Below, piece after piece: positions 1 through 6,869 of a DNA stretch of 7,473 bases. Where the stretch lies: assembly GCA_028139685.1 (NCBI GenBank), contig JAOINQ010000032.1:1-7473 (forward strand), read 5' to 3'. The stretch comes from Betaproteobacteria bacterium (GTDB taxonomy: Bacteria > Pseudomonadota > Gammaproteobacteria > Burkholderiales > Burkholderiaceae_A). Position 1 is the stretch's first letter, and each line of letters starts with the position of its first letter. The notes beneath the pieces were generated by a model. The model ran no database searches, was not told where the DNA came from, and saw only the letters and a list, made by a program, of their open reading frames with translations. The position numbers were made by a program, and so were the translations under genes.

Positions 1-1298
1 AGTTTTTTATTCCTTAACAAATTATCAACGTATGCCTGACTAACACCATATTTGTTTGACAATCTTCGCAAAGCATCTTTTTCATAGGAAGCATAATGGT
101 ATATGCGAGCCTTTGGAAACTTTTTGAAATGTTCCTCTATGAACTCCATTAGTTCCATGAATGCTTTTTTTTCCTCTGCTAAACTTAACGCCCAAAAAGA
201 GCGGTATTGCTCCTCTTTGTTTTCAAAATAAAAAATACCAAACAGATATTCTAGTTTTTCATCAAGTAAAGGATCGCCTTCTATATCAAAAAAAAGATCC
301 CCTGCCTCGGGACTCGGGAGCTTACCCAATCCATGATCATCAGGCAAATCATCACTTTGTGATCTGATGCCAGCCTCATCCGCCATGATCAATTCGTATA
401 ATGGCTTACTACCTTCTGCTCGGCTTCGAACTTGCAATTTAGCTTGTTGTTGAAGTCTGAGAAACGTTGCTCGCCCTATATCCTTTACCTTTCCTTCTCT
501 TGACAAGTTTGCAAGAGCCTCCATAGTTTGTATTCCCGCTTGATTAAATCTAATAATTTGGTCTCTATTGATCCCAGCAACCTGAACTAAATGATCAGCC
601 TCAAGCCAGGAGTCATTACAGTAGTTCCTCCAATGGCACATTTCACAATGAGTACAAGGTAAAGGTAGAGGCAAGACGGTACGATCATGACTCTTCACAA
701 AAAAGTTACGAAATCTTTTTTTTAAATTACTGAAATAAAAAAAATAATTCTTTACATCAAACTTTCTCTCTAACTTGTCCCCTAATATAAGAAATGCGTG
801 CTGTGGCAAGAAACCTTGGGTGTGTGATATTGCCTCAGAGTAATGCATAAGTTGCAAAACTGCATCTGCCTTGGCAGATCTTGATAACTTAGAATCCTTC
901 ACCTCGTAAGAGTATGAGCCTAACTTAGAGGGAGTATCCACTCTGACGATGAAATCTGGTCTCGCAATAAATTGCTCAACCTGTAGTGCTCCTTGAAAGA
1001 TTATATCTACACCCGTTTGCATTGCTTGTTTTGTAGCTTCTATTCTTTCCAGTGTAGACAACTCATATCCTAACTCTAATACGGATTCGTATTTTTTACG
1101 TAACTCATCCCAGCATTCTAATTCGTGCTTCTTCCCGTTATCCTGAATCATTTGCATATAATCAGATGACTCAACTTTTTGAGACAACAATGCCGGGTTA
1201 GACATAGCCTCAAAATCTATCATTGAAAGATACTGGCATCTCGAAAAATTTATGAGATCAGAGGTTGAAAACAGGACCTTTTCGTCAGTGGTACGCAA
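1..1298 (-). CDS. TM0106-type RecB-like nuclease, N-terminal 432 residues (cut by left edge)
   Basis: The frame is open without a stop from a TTG codon at 1298 to the window edge, so the C-terminus is missing. I see a conserved-looking N-terminal SDLINFSRCQYL (13-24), then a PD-(D/E)XK nuclease core: G55-x-x-H58-E59, RPDF with D115, E132-V-K134, and the Q149-x3-Y153 helix motif. A cysteine cluster C215-x2-C218-x2-C221-x5-C227 with W223 follows and may hold an Fe-S cluster or zinc. At 338-343, DIEGDP begins an RNase H/DnaQ-like exonuclease segment. This order matches the TM0106 family of putative RecB-like nucleases; some members continue into a C-terminal helicase, which would lie left of this window. 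TTG is preferred because AGGG lies 7 bases upstream and the conserved N-terminal motif precedes the first ATG (1223). The physiological role is unknown; DNA processing or repair is the usual inference. It probably shares a transcript with the small membrane gene 18 bases upstream. Confidence 0.88.
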   Translation of the reverse strand, partial: MRTTDEKVLFSTSDLINFSRCQYLSMIDFEAMSNPALLSQKVESSDYMQMIQDNGKKHELECWDELRKKYESVLELGYELSTLERIEATKQAMQTGVDIIFQGALQVEQFIARPDFIVRVDTPSKLGSYSYEVKDSKLSRSAKADAVLQLMHYSEAISHTQGFLPQHAFLILGDKLERKFDVKNYFFYFSNLKKRFRNFFVKSHDRTVLPLPLPCTHCEMCHWRNYCNDSWLEADHLVQVAGINRDQIIRFNQAGIQTMEALANLSREGKVKDIGRATFLRLQQQAKLQVRSRAEGSKPLYELIMADEAGIRSQSDDLPDDHGLGKLPSPEAGDLFFDIEGDPLLDEKLEYLFGIFYFENKEEQYRSFWALSLAEEKKAFMELMEFIEEHFKKFPKARIYHYASYEKDALRRLSNKYGVSQAYVDNLLRNKK

Positions 1299-1316
1299 TT
1301 GTTAACCCTGAAAGAA

Positions 1317-1502
1317 TCAAAGCGCTTCGGAAAATAAAAAGAATAACCCTAGTGATATACCTACCCATCCAGCAATCAGGAGAAGATATAAAACAAAGGA
1401 ATGTAATGCCCCATCAAATAGTATCCTGTCAACACGCTTTACAAGCCTGTACCAAATGTAAATTGGTATTAAAAATAATATTGCTACAAATAAAACTTTC
1501 AT
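1317..1502 (-). CDS. Small two-helix membrane protein, 61 residues
   Basis: I do not recognise a family. The 61-residue product has two hydrophobic segments, about 3-19 and 36-58, joined by a basic stretch (RLVKRVDR, 19-26). By the positive-inside rule this predicts a hairpin with the loop in the cytoplasm. It ends 18 bases before the TTG start of the RecB-like nuclease on the same strand, so the two are likely co-transcribed. The ATG is only 47 bases from the start of the divergent carboxypeptidase gene, so both promoters would have to lie in that gap or inside the neighbours. No clear Shine-Dalgarno site precedes this ATG, which lowers confidence in the exact start. The overlapping plus-strand frame encodes no recognisable protein and is rejected. 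Confidence 0.6.
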   Translation of the reverse strand: MKVLFVAILFLIPIYIWYRLVKRVDRILFDGALHSFVLYLLLIAGWVGISLGLFFLFSEAL

Positions 1503-1549
1503 GAAAAAAATTTGTCATTAAAAGAGTTATATTATCAACCGAGAGCTCA

Positions 1550-3043
1550 ATGGAATACAACTACAAAAAGCTATCCAATTTGCAAACACGTATCAACCGG
1601 TTAAACCATTTGAAAGAGGTAGCCTTTTGGGATCAGGCTACTAACATGTCAGAAAAAGGTCTTAATGCCAGATCGGAGGCAATAGCCGAGCTTTCACAAA
1701 TAGTCCATGAACTAGAATGTGACCCCAATAACAAAAAAATTATTTCCGATGCGGAAAATGAAGACTTGTCTGAAACCGAAAGGGCTAACTTAGTTGAAAT
1801 AAAAAGAAGATTTGAAAGAACAGAGGTAATACCGAAAGAGTTGTTTAAAGAAAAACACCTTGCTGCGAGTCTATGTGAGCATGGCTGGCGAAAACAAAGA
1901 TTCGATAATGATTGGAAAAGTTTTCTCGAAAACTTTAAAAAAGTAGTGACGCACTCCCGTGCGGAAGCAAAAATTTTATCGGAAAAATTTGAAGTCTCGC
2001 CTTATGAAGCACTAATGGACAAGTACGAACCACATCTGACCGAAATATTTGTAGATGACTTATTTGGCGAAATTAAATCTTGGTTGCCAAACTTGCTTGC
2101 CAAAGTTTTGGCTAAGCAAGCTAATGAACCTGTGATCGTGACGGAAGGGTTATTTGAGATTAAAAAACAAAAGCAACTAGGTTTAGAGATTATGGAAGTT
2201 CTTGGATTTGACTTCAAGGCTGGGAGACTTGATGAAAGTATCCATCCTTTTTGTGGGGGCACACCTGAGGATGTGAGAATCACAACAAGGTACAAAAATA
2301 CAGAATTTTTGCCAGCATTGATGGGAACGATACACGAAACCGGCCATGCGAGATACGAACAAAATTTGCCGAGTAGTTTGTTAGATCAACCCGTTGGACA
2401 GGCTAGATCAATGAGTATTCATGAAAGTCAATCTCTCTTTTTTGAGAAACATATTGGGGGGCATCCACGTTTCATCGAAAGGATACATCCGAAAATCTTA
2501 TCAAATTTTGGAGAACAGCCCTCGACGCACCTAGAAAACCTTAAAAGGCTTATCTTAAAGGTTAAGCCCAGTTTTATCCGGGTTGATGCTGATGAGATCA
2601 CTTACCCTGCTCATATAATTCTTAGGTACGAAATCGAAAAAGGACTCATAAATGGAGATGTAGAGGCAGAAGACATCCCCCAATTATGGGATGAAAAAAT
2701 GGAAGAGCTTTTAGGTATATCGACAAAAGGTGAATTTTGCGACGGGCCAATGCAAGATGTTCATTGGCCCGAAGGCTTATTTGGATACTTTCCTTGTTAT
2801 ACATTGGGAGCAATCTATGCCGCCCAATGGAAGGCGATGATTCAATTAGAACACAGTAATTTTGATGACATAGTGGGCAAAGAAAATCTCAATTTGATAT
2901 TTCACTGGCTCGATGAAAATATTTGGAAAAAGGCGAGTATAAAATCTACCGATAAATTAACTTCAGATGCATCCCACGGATCTATCCTAAACGTAGATCA
3001 TTTCAGAAACCATCTCGAAAGTCGTTATTTATCTGAGTTCTAA
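1550..3043 (+). CDS. M32 family (Taq-type) metallocarboxypeptidase
   Basis: Complete 497-residue protein, the normal length for thermostable carboxypeptidase 1 / carboxypeptidase Taq, a cytoplasmic zinc-dependent enzyme that removes C-terminal residues from peptides. The active-site HEXXH is H262-E-T-G-H266, and the third metal ligand is E292 in HESQS (291-295), 26 residues later, the spacing expected for M32. Other family hallmarks are an N-terminal AFWDQATNMSEKG segment, DADEITYPAHIILRYEIE, and a late DGPMQDVHWPEGLFGYFPCYTLG-type block (split here by description only). The whole chain is mostly helical, and I see no signal peptide or membrane segment. GAGAG-like purines (GAGAG at 1541-1545) sit just upstream of the ATG as a weak ribosome site. 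The gene diverges from the small membrane protein and converges on the ZIP-cNMP gene with only 20 bases between stops. Its job is probably peptide turnover; nothing suggests a link to the transport genes. Confidence 0.95.
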   Translation: MEYNYKKLSNLQTRINRLNHLKEVAFWDQATNMSEKGLNARSEAIAELSQIVHELECDPNNKKIISDAENEDLSETERANLVEIKRRFERTEVIPKELFKEKHLAASLCEHGWRKQRFDNDWKSFLENFKKVVTHSRAEAKILSEKFEVSPYEALMDKYEPHLTEIFVDDLFGEIKSWLPNLLAKVLAKQANEPVIVTEGLFEIKKQKQLGLEIMEVLGFDFKAGRLDESIHPFCGGTPEDVRITTRYKNTEFLPALMGTIHETGHARYEQNLPSSLLDQPVGQARSMSIHESQSLFFEKHIGGHPRFIERIHPKILSNFGEQPSTHLENLKRLILKVKPSFIRVDADEITYPAHIILRYEIEKGLINGDVEAEDIPQLWDEKMEELLGISTKGEFCDGPMQDVHWPEGLFGYFPCYTLGAIYAAQWKAMIQLEHSNFDDIVGKENLNLIFHWLDENIWKKASIKSTDKLTSDASHGSILNVDHFRNHLESRYLSEF

Positions 3044-3063
3044 AAAAAATGTTGTGTAGGTAC

Positions 3064-4440
3064 TCACTCCAGAAGCTTAAACAAAACTGAAGCCAAGAAT
3101 CCTGCAAGAGTGGCTAAACCGACTAGATTATTATCTGCCAAATGTGCAGCTTCAGGTAACATTGCTGCGCAAATCATGGTAAGCATCGCACCTGCTGCTA
3201 GTCCTTCCACAATTACAAGTGTTGAGTGAGAAACACCTTCTCCAATAAATGCCCCAATAGCTGCCCCAACAGCAGTCAGCACTACCAATGAACCCCATAA
3301 GGAAAGTATTTTCCATATCTCCATGCCTTCTTTTTTCATTTGCGCAGAACTAGATAACGCTTCAGGAAAATTCGACAAAAATAACCCAGCAATAAACGTG
3401 TATGGGAGCACATTTAGAAAACTAGGGTCAGTGCCTGCCGCGACACTTGCTGAAATTAACGTTAAAACAGCGATTCCTAAAACAAAACTCTCTGGGATTG
3501 CATCAAGCATAATACCTAACCAAATTGCGAATGCAGCATTACCATGAGAGTTAAACTGTTTCTGCAAATCTGCCCTTGTTGGCAAATCACCGGTATCACC
3601 ATGGTGAACCGCTTCCATTGCAAGCTCAGCCCACTTAGCTCTTGCATCGGCATCTTTCTCAACGTGATCGATATTTTCCTCGAATCTCTCCTTAGCCATA
3701 GCTCTTAACTCTTCGTCAAACTCAGGTATTTTTTCGCGAAGCATATGGAAGTCCTCGGCTGAGAGCACCAAAAGCTCTGTCTCATCGTTAGCTGTACAAT
3801 CAGCTGTTCGATTCACCTTGTTTAAGAGCGACATCTCACCAACAATCTCACCTTTCGCAAGTACCAAATCCGGATGATCAGGACTTTCAACTTTCAGAGA
3901 TCCACTGCGAATAACGTACATTGATTCAGGAGTATCTCCTCGTGTGTAAACACAATCGCCTTTATGAAGAAAACGAGGCTTTAAATGACCAATAATGATA
4001 CTCATATCCTCAGGATCCAATTTATAAAAAAGCGGAACATCGGCAACATCTTTCATTGCTTTTTTAAAAAATTTCTCCTTATCAACTGCAGACTTTGAAA
4101 TTATGTAGGCAGTTTTTCTTAGGTAGCCTCCTTTTTGATTTATGAGTTGGTCGAGTAAGACAAAAAGTAAACCCCCAACAACAGCCCCCACGATTAATAG
4201 AAAAAAGTGCTGCTCTGCTTCTAATCTTTGTTTCGCATCTTTGGCAGAACTTAACTCATAGATTGTTGGAGCTACCAACTCTAAAGCTAATGCAGAAAGA
4301 AGTGCGCCAGCTCCAAATGCCGCCATCAGACCAATGACAGTGGATGATACTCTAAAATAAATACCGATTGCAGAACCAAATAACAATGAGATCGAGGCAA
4401 TAACCCCAACCATAGCTGCCCAAAAAACATAACCTTCCAT
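3064..4440 (-). CDS. ZIP-like metal transporter with an inserted cyclic-nucleotide-binding domain
   Basis: 458 residues. Hydrophobic helices lie at about 5-29, 33-58 and 79-99, then 302-335, 342-366, 378-400, 407-428 and 436-456, giving the 3+5 helix layout of ZIP carriers. The long TM3-TM4 loop, cytoplasmic in ZIP proteins, holds a complete CRP/cNMP-binding fold at about 137-240. Its phosphate-binding cassette keeps G201-E202 and R211-T-A213. Helix 4 has D313-A-I-P316-E317 and helix 5 has S356-N-F-P359-E360; these align with the HNxPE-type metal motifs of ZIP helices 4 and 5, but both histidines are replaced. Helix 7 (EGLAAGAMLTMICAAMLPEA, 412-431) is clearly ZIP/GufA-like. I infer an inner-membrane divalent-metal carrier, or a sensor derived from one, controlled by cAMP, cGMP or a related ligand. 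GGGGAG 7 bases upstream supports the ATG. Substrate and ligand are unproven. Confidence 0.85.
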   Translation of the reverse strand: MEGYVFWAAMVGVIASISLLFGSAIGIYFRVSSTVIGLMAAFGAGALLSALALELVAPTIYELSSAKDAKQRLEAEQHFFLLIVGAVVGGLLFVLLDQLINQKGGYLRKTAYIISKSAVDKEKFFKKAMKDVADVPLFYKLDPEDMSIIIGHLKPRFLHKGDCVYTRGDTPESMYVIRSGSLKVESPDHPDLVLAKGEIVGEMSLLNKVNRTADCTANDETELLVLSAEDFHMLREKIPEFDEELRAMAKERFEENIDHVEKDADARAKWAELAMEAVHHGDTGDLPTRADLQKQFNSHGNAAFAIWLGIMLDAIPESFVLGIAVLTLISASVAAGTDPSFLNVLPYTFIAGLFLSNFPEALSSSAQMKKEGMEIWKILSLWGSLVVLTAVGAAIGAFIGEGVSHSTLVIVEGLAAGAMLTMICAAMLPEAAHLADNNLVGLATLAGFLASVLFKLLE

Positions 4441-4507
4441 ATGCTACTCCCCCAAACCAAACTTCAAAATGCTTATACTACAAATAAATAAAAAAAACTT
4501 CTTTAAC

Positions 4508-4705
4508 ATGACCAATTTTTATAACATTCATAGACACCGTTTTTACATTGACTATCCGCAAGAGAAACTTGACGGTGAGTTGTACAAATACAAATGCGCT
4601 TTTTGTGGTATCGATACGGTCACTATCGATGGGATGCTTGAAAACCACTCGCCCACTTGTGAGTACCGGCTACAAAAAGAAAACGATGCTAATTCTGACA
4701 CATAG
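4508..4705 (+). CDS. Small C2HC putative zinc-binding protein, 65 residues
   Basis: I do not recognise a named family. From the ATG at 4508 the product is 65 residues, soluble, with no signal peptide. It has a tight metal-knuckle pattern C30-x2-C33-x13-H47-x3-C51 after a YKYK lead-in, which suggests binding of one zinc ion. An in-frame ATG at 4469 would add 13 residues (MLILQINKKNFFN). I prefer 4508 because a TATACT hexamer at 4474-4479, a possible -10 box, falls inside that extension; neither start has a good ribosome site. The gene is divergent from the ZIP-cNMP gene, sharing a short upstream region, and converges on nhaD with 12 bases between stops. The overlapping minus-strand frame lacks any such pattern and runs into nhaD. 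Possible roles are a small regulator or metal-handling protein; this is inference. Confidence 0.65.
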   Translation: MTNFYNIHRHRFYIDYPQEKLDGELYKYKCAFCGIDTVTIDGMLENHSPTCEYRLQKENDANSDT

Positions 4706-4717
4706 AATCCTGTCAGA
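4694..4717. terminator. Weak inverted repeat between convergent C2HC gene and nhaD
   Basis: TCTGACA at 4694-4700 and TGTCAGA at 4711-4717 form a perfect 7-base inverted repeat around a 10-base loop that includes the stop codon of the C2HC gene; the second arm abuts the nhaD stop. The position suits a bidirectional terminator, but neither side has a T-run, so a Rho-independent role is doubtful. Confidence 0.35.
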
Positions 4718-6013
4718 TTAATGGCCAAATAGCGGAGACAAAGCAACGTATGTTAACGCACCAGCTATGTAACCCACCAAAGCTAAAACGCTGATTTTCT
4801 TAACGTACCAAAAGAAATTAATCTTTTGCATACCCATCGCCGCCAATCCGGCTGCAGAGCCAATAATCAAAATCGAACCGCCCGTTCCGGCACAGAAAGC
4901 TAAAAACTGCCAAAGGTAACTGTCTTTCGGATGCAAGTCCATGGGGAACATTTTAATTGAAGCTGCCACCATGGGAACATTGTCGACCAGTGAGCTCATG
5001 AGCCCAATTAACATAATCACTAGAGTTGTATTTCCGAGGGTTTCATCTAGCCACTTCGCAAGCTCAGGTAAAATTTTACTGTGCTCTAATGTAGCCACGG
5101 CTAGCAAAATACCTATAAAGAAAATAATGGAACTCATGTCAATCTTGGATAAAGCGCGAGCAAGTGAAAACTGTGCTTTTTCAGATTCCTTCTTGCCTTT
5201 GTGCAATAAATCCGTAATTAACCACAGGAACCCCAAGCCAAACATGACCCCCAAAAATGGTGGCAGATGCGTTATGGTTTTGAAAATTGGAACGCCAATT
5301 AGTGCTCCAATACCACAATAAAATATAACATTTCTTTCTTTTTGCGTTGTCTCTGCGTGTCTGGCAACACCCACATCCGTTTTCGGAGGTTCCACTCCCT
5401 GACCTTTCAAGGAATTGGTAACAAAATATAGTGGTATAGCTGCCGCAACAATAGATGGTATGAACACCTCATATATGACATTTAAAGCAGATATCTTATC
5501 TGCTACCCAAAGCATGGTCGTGGTCACATCACCGATCGGAGACCACGCTCCGCCAGCATTTGCACAAATCACAATCAAACCGGCAAATAATAAACGGTCT
5601 TCCTTCTTGCCCAAAAGTTTGGATATCAATGAGCACATAACGATGGTTGTTGCGAGATTGTCTAATACTGCGCTAAGAAAGAAAGTCGCCACACCTATCT
5701 GAAAAAGCAAAGTTGATGACTTTGTTGTCTTAATCCTTTTGGTAATAATATCAAATCCATTATGAATATCTATCAACTCTACAATAGTCATGGCGCCCAT
5801 CAAAAAGAAAACAATTTGGCCCACTTCAATAAGCGTATGACCTAATTCATCGTGAACCATGGTGTGAATATCACCACCGCTAAATAGAACGTATATCGTC
5901 CAAAGTAAACCTGCACCTATCAACGCAGTTGCTGATTTATTTACATGAAGAGGGTGCTCTAAGGCTATTGCGGCGTAAGATAACAAAAATATGGCAGAAA
6001 GGGCAATAATCAC
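4718..6013 (-). CDS. nhaD: NhaD-type Na+/H+ antiporter
   Basis: About 431 residues with some 11-13 hydrophobic helices: an inner-membrane antiporter that expels Na+ (and Li+) in exchange for protons, aiding pH and salt tolerance. Family hallmarks are ALEHPL near residue 20, SAVLDNLATTIVM (about 114-126), ANAGGAWSPIGDVTTTMLW (about 151-169) and, in the second half, SLVDNVPMVAA; the paired LDN and VDN acidic sites mark the two inverted halves of the ion-transporter (IT) fold. A TTG at 6019 is in frame, but AGGAGG (6022-6027) ends only 2 bases before it. The GTG at 6013 is 8 bases from the same AGGAGG, the normal spacing, so I start there. The leader carries a TATAAT box. The gene converges on the C2HC gene and lies downstream of the TerB-like gene with its own apparent promoter. 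Confidence 0.93.
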   Translation of the reverse strand: MIIALSAIFLLSYAAIALEHPLHVNKSATALIGAGLLWTIYVLFSGGDIHTMVHDELGHTLIEVGQIVFFLMGAMTIVELIDIHNGFDIITKRIKTTKSSTLLFQIGVATFFLSAVLDNLATTIVMCSLISKLLGKKEDRLLFAGLIVICANAGGAWSPIGDVTTTMLWVADKISALNVIYEVFIPSIVAAAIPLYFVTNSLKGQGVEPPKTDVGVARHAETTQKERNVIFYCGIGALIGVPIFKTITHLPPFLGVMFGLGFLWLITDLLHKGKKESEKAQFSLARALSKIDMSSIIFFIGILLAVATLEHSKILPELAKWLDETLGNTTLVIMLIGLMSSLVDNVPMVAASIKMFPMDLHPKDSYLWQFLAFCAGTGGSILIIGSAAGLAAMGMQKINFFWYVKKISVLALVGYIAGALTYVALSPLFGH

Positions 6014-6020
6014 GTGCAAT

Positions 6021-6027
6021 ACCTCCT
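6021..6027 (-). promoter_or_regulatory. Strong Shine-Dalgarno site that decides the nhaD start
   Basis: The minus strand reads AGGAGGT here, close to a perfect anti-16S match. It is 8 bases from the GTG at 6013 but only 2 from the TTG at 6019, so it points to GTG as the true start. Confidence 0.75.
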
Positions 6028-6059
6028 AATTTCTCTAATAGAGTCGTTCATGTGGTTTT

Positions 6060-6065
6060 ATTATA
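6060..6065 (-). promoter_or_regulatory. Putative -10 box of the nhaD promoter
   Basis: A perfect TATAAT on the minus strand lies in the 73-base gap between the TerB-like stop and nhaD, which would give a leader of about 40 bases. No good -35 element is found 16-18 bases upstream (A-rich there). Within the leader, CTCTA-A-TAGAG (6033-6043) is a small palindrome that could be a binding site, but it may be chance. Confidence 0.45.
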
Positions 6066-6086
6066 AATATGGTTTTGGGGATTTTT

Positions 6087-6485
6087 TTAAATTCCAACTA
6101 CCTTTGTATTATTTTTCACTGTCAATGTGGCAAGGTCACCACTCAAACTATCCTTTGAAACATCAAACTTGTCTAAAAACTTATCAAATAACTTTGTTTC
6201 CTCCGGTTCGATAGAGCCATCTGACAACAGAGAGTCATAAACGTTTAGCAACACGCATTTTTTTTGTTCGGCATTCAACATGGGAGAAGCATCCTGAAGA
6301 AACTTGTCTAGAGGAGTGTCTCGCACGTAATCAAGTCCTGCTTCTAGAAGATCATCATCACCGCCAACCACGGTTTTCAACTGTCCCCACTCCTGCTGAG
6401 CAATCGTACCATCAATTGAGGACATGTAAATTAAACTAGCCGCCATAATCAAAGACGGATTTAACTCCGCAACATCATCTGCCAT
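6087..6485 (-). CDS. TerB-like (tellurite-resistance-fold) acidic protein
   Basis: 132 residues from the ATG at 6485, chosen because AGGAAG stands 6 bases upstream; the upstream in-frame ATG at 6533 would add 16 residues and has no ribosome site. The protein is soluble, acidic and mostly helical. It carries two copies of D-G-x-I-x3-E, at D25-G-T-I-x3-E32 and D89-G-S-I-x3-E96, the paired acidic motif of TerB/DjlA-N-like domains, which may bind a metal ion. Such domains occur in tellurite/stress and membrane-associated complexes, but this is a stand-alone copy without terC, terD or terE beside it, so a tellurite role should not be assumed. It precedes nhaD on the same strand with a 73-base gap and diverges from the TIGR03643-type gene across an operator-like palindrome. 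Confidence 0.8.
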   Translation of the reverse strand: MADDVAELNPSLIMAASLIYMSSIDGTIAQQEWGQLKTVVGGDDDLLEAGLDYVRDTPLDKFLQDASPMLNAEQKKCVLLNVYDSLLSDGSIEPEETKLFDKFLDKFDVSKDSLSGDLATLTVKNNTKVVGI

Positions 6486-6537
6486 CACTGTCTTCCTGAA
6501 ATTATTTGAATATAATGTTGTATTCTGCAACAAAAAT

Positions 6538-6555
6538 CAGGATAGTGCTATCCTG
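6538..6555. promoter_or_regulatory. Operator-like perfect palindrome between divergent genes
   Basis: CAGGATAG-TG-CTATCCTG is a perfect 8+8 inverted repeat with a 2-base centre, in the 115-base gap between the TerB-like and TIGR03643-type starts. A TATATT box follows on the plus strand at 6571-6576 and another is on the minus strand at 6509-6514, so the palindrome sits near the -35 zone of the former and just upstream of the latter. On the minus strand it is followed by ATTTTTG, so a terminator is the alternative reading. Confidence 0.55.
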
Positions 6556-6600
6556 TATACGAAAAATCATTATATTTTTTTACTTGTGAAAATTTTTGCA

Positions 6601-6867
6601 ATGCGTCAAAGAAAGCTAACTGAAGATACCGTGCACCGAGTAATTGAGATGGCATGGGAAGACCGCACTCCAATAGATGCCATAAAGAAACAATTTTCAC
6701 TAAGCGAAAAACAAATTATTGTGCTCATGAGAACACATCTTCGCTCGGCTAGTTTTAGAAACTGGAGAAAAAGAGTTGCGGGTAGAAAGACCAAGCACAT
6801 GGCGTTACGGAGCAAAGCCATTTCTCGCAGTCATTGCTCTCTACAATATAAACAGAAAAGTAGATAA
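6601..6867 (+). CDS. TIGR03643-type small basic protein
   Basis: 88 residues from the ATG at 6601. The first 70 residues (MRQRKLTEDTVHRVIEMAWE..., then WRKRVAGRKTKH) match my memory of TIGR03643, an uncharacterised bacterial family of about 70 residues. The pattern is an N-terminal helix, the AWEDRTP turn, a helix-turn-helix-like segment (IDAIKKQFSLSEKQIIVLMR, 23-42) and a strongly basic end with W53-R-K-R and GRKTKH. A DNA- or RNA-binding role is an inference. The tail after about 70 residues (SKAISRSHCSLQYKQKSR) is longer than usual for the family. A GTG at 6586 would add 5 residues; ATG is preferred because it gives the familiar MRxRKLT beginning and the putative -10 at 6571-6576 leaves almost no leader for the GTG. 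Family members are often near photolyase genes, but none is visible here. It converges on the adhesin-E-like gene with 2 bases between stops. Confidence 0.82.
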   Translation: MRQRKLTEDTVHRVIEMAWEDRTPIDAIKKQFSLSEKQIIVLMRTHLRSASFRNWRKRVAGRKTKHMALRSKAISRSHCSLQYKQKSR

Positions 6868-6869
6868 AA

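Noticed and set aside
161..367. Plus-strand open frame of 68 codons
   Set aside because: It lies antisense to the conserved part of the RecB-like nuclease and shows no recognisable protein pattern.
1503..1549. Promoter pair in the gap between the membrane protein and carboxypeptidase genes
   Set aside because: TATATT and TTGTCA-like words occur, but they are only 10 bases apart, too close for a sigma-70 promoter, and the region is simply AT-rich.
2002..2295. Minus-strand open frame inside the carboxypeptidase gene
   Set aside because: Antisense shadow of a clearly conserved M32 enzyme, with no domain or ribosome site.
4552..4746. Minus-strand 64-residue frame across the C2HC gene
   Set aside because: It overlaps the end of nhaD on the same strand and is antisense to the C2HC pattern, which is the more protein-like reading.
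4941..5702. Two plus-strand frames of 126 and 95 codons within nhaD
   Set aside because: Complement shadows of hydrophobic helices; the nhaD motifs on the other strand are decisive.
6562..6580. AAAAAT...ATTTTT inverted repeat before the TIGR03643-type gene
   Set aside because: Pure A/T arms in an AT-rich gap are expected by chance and make a weak hairpin.
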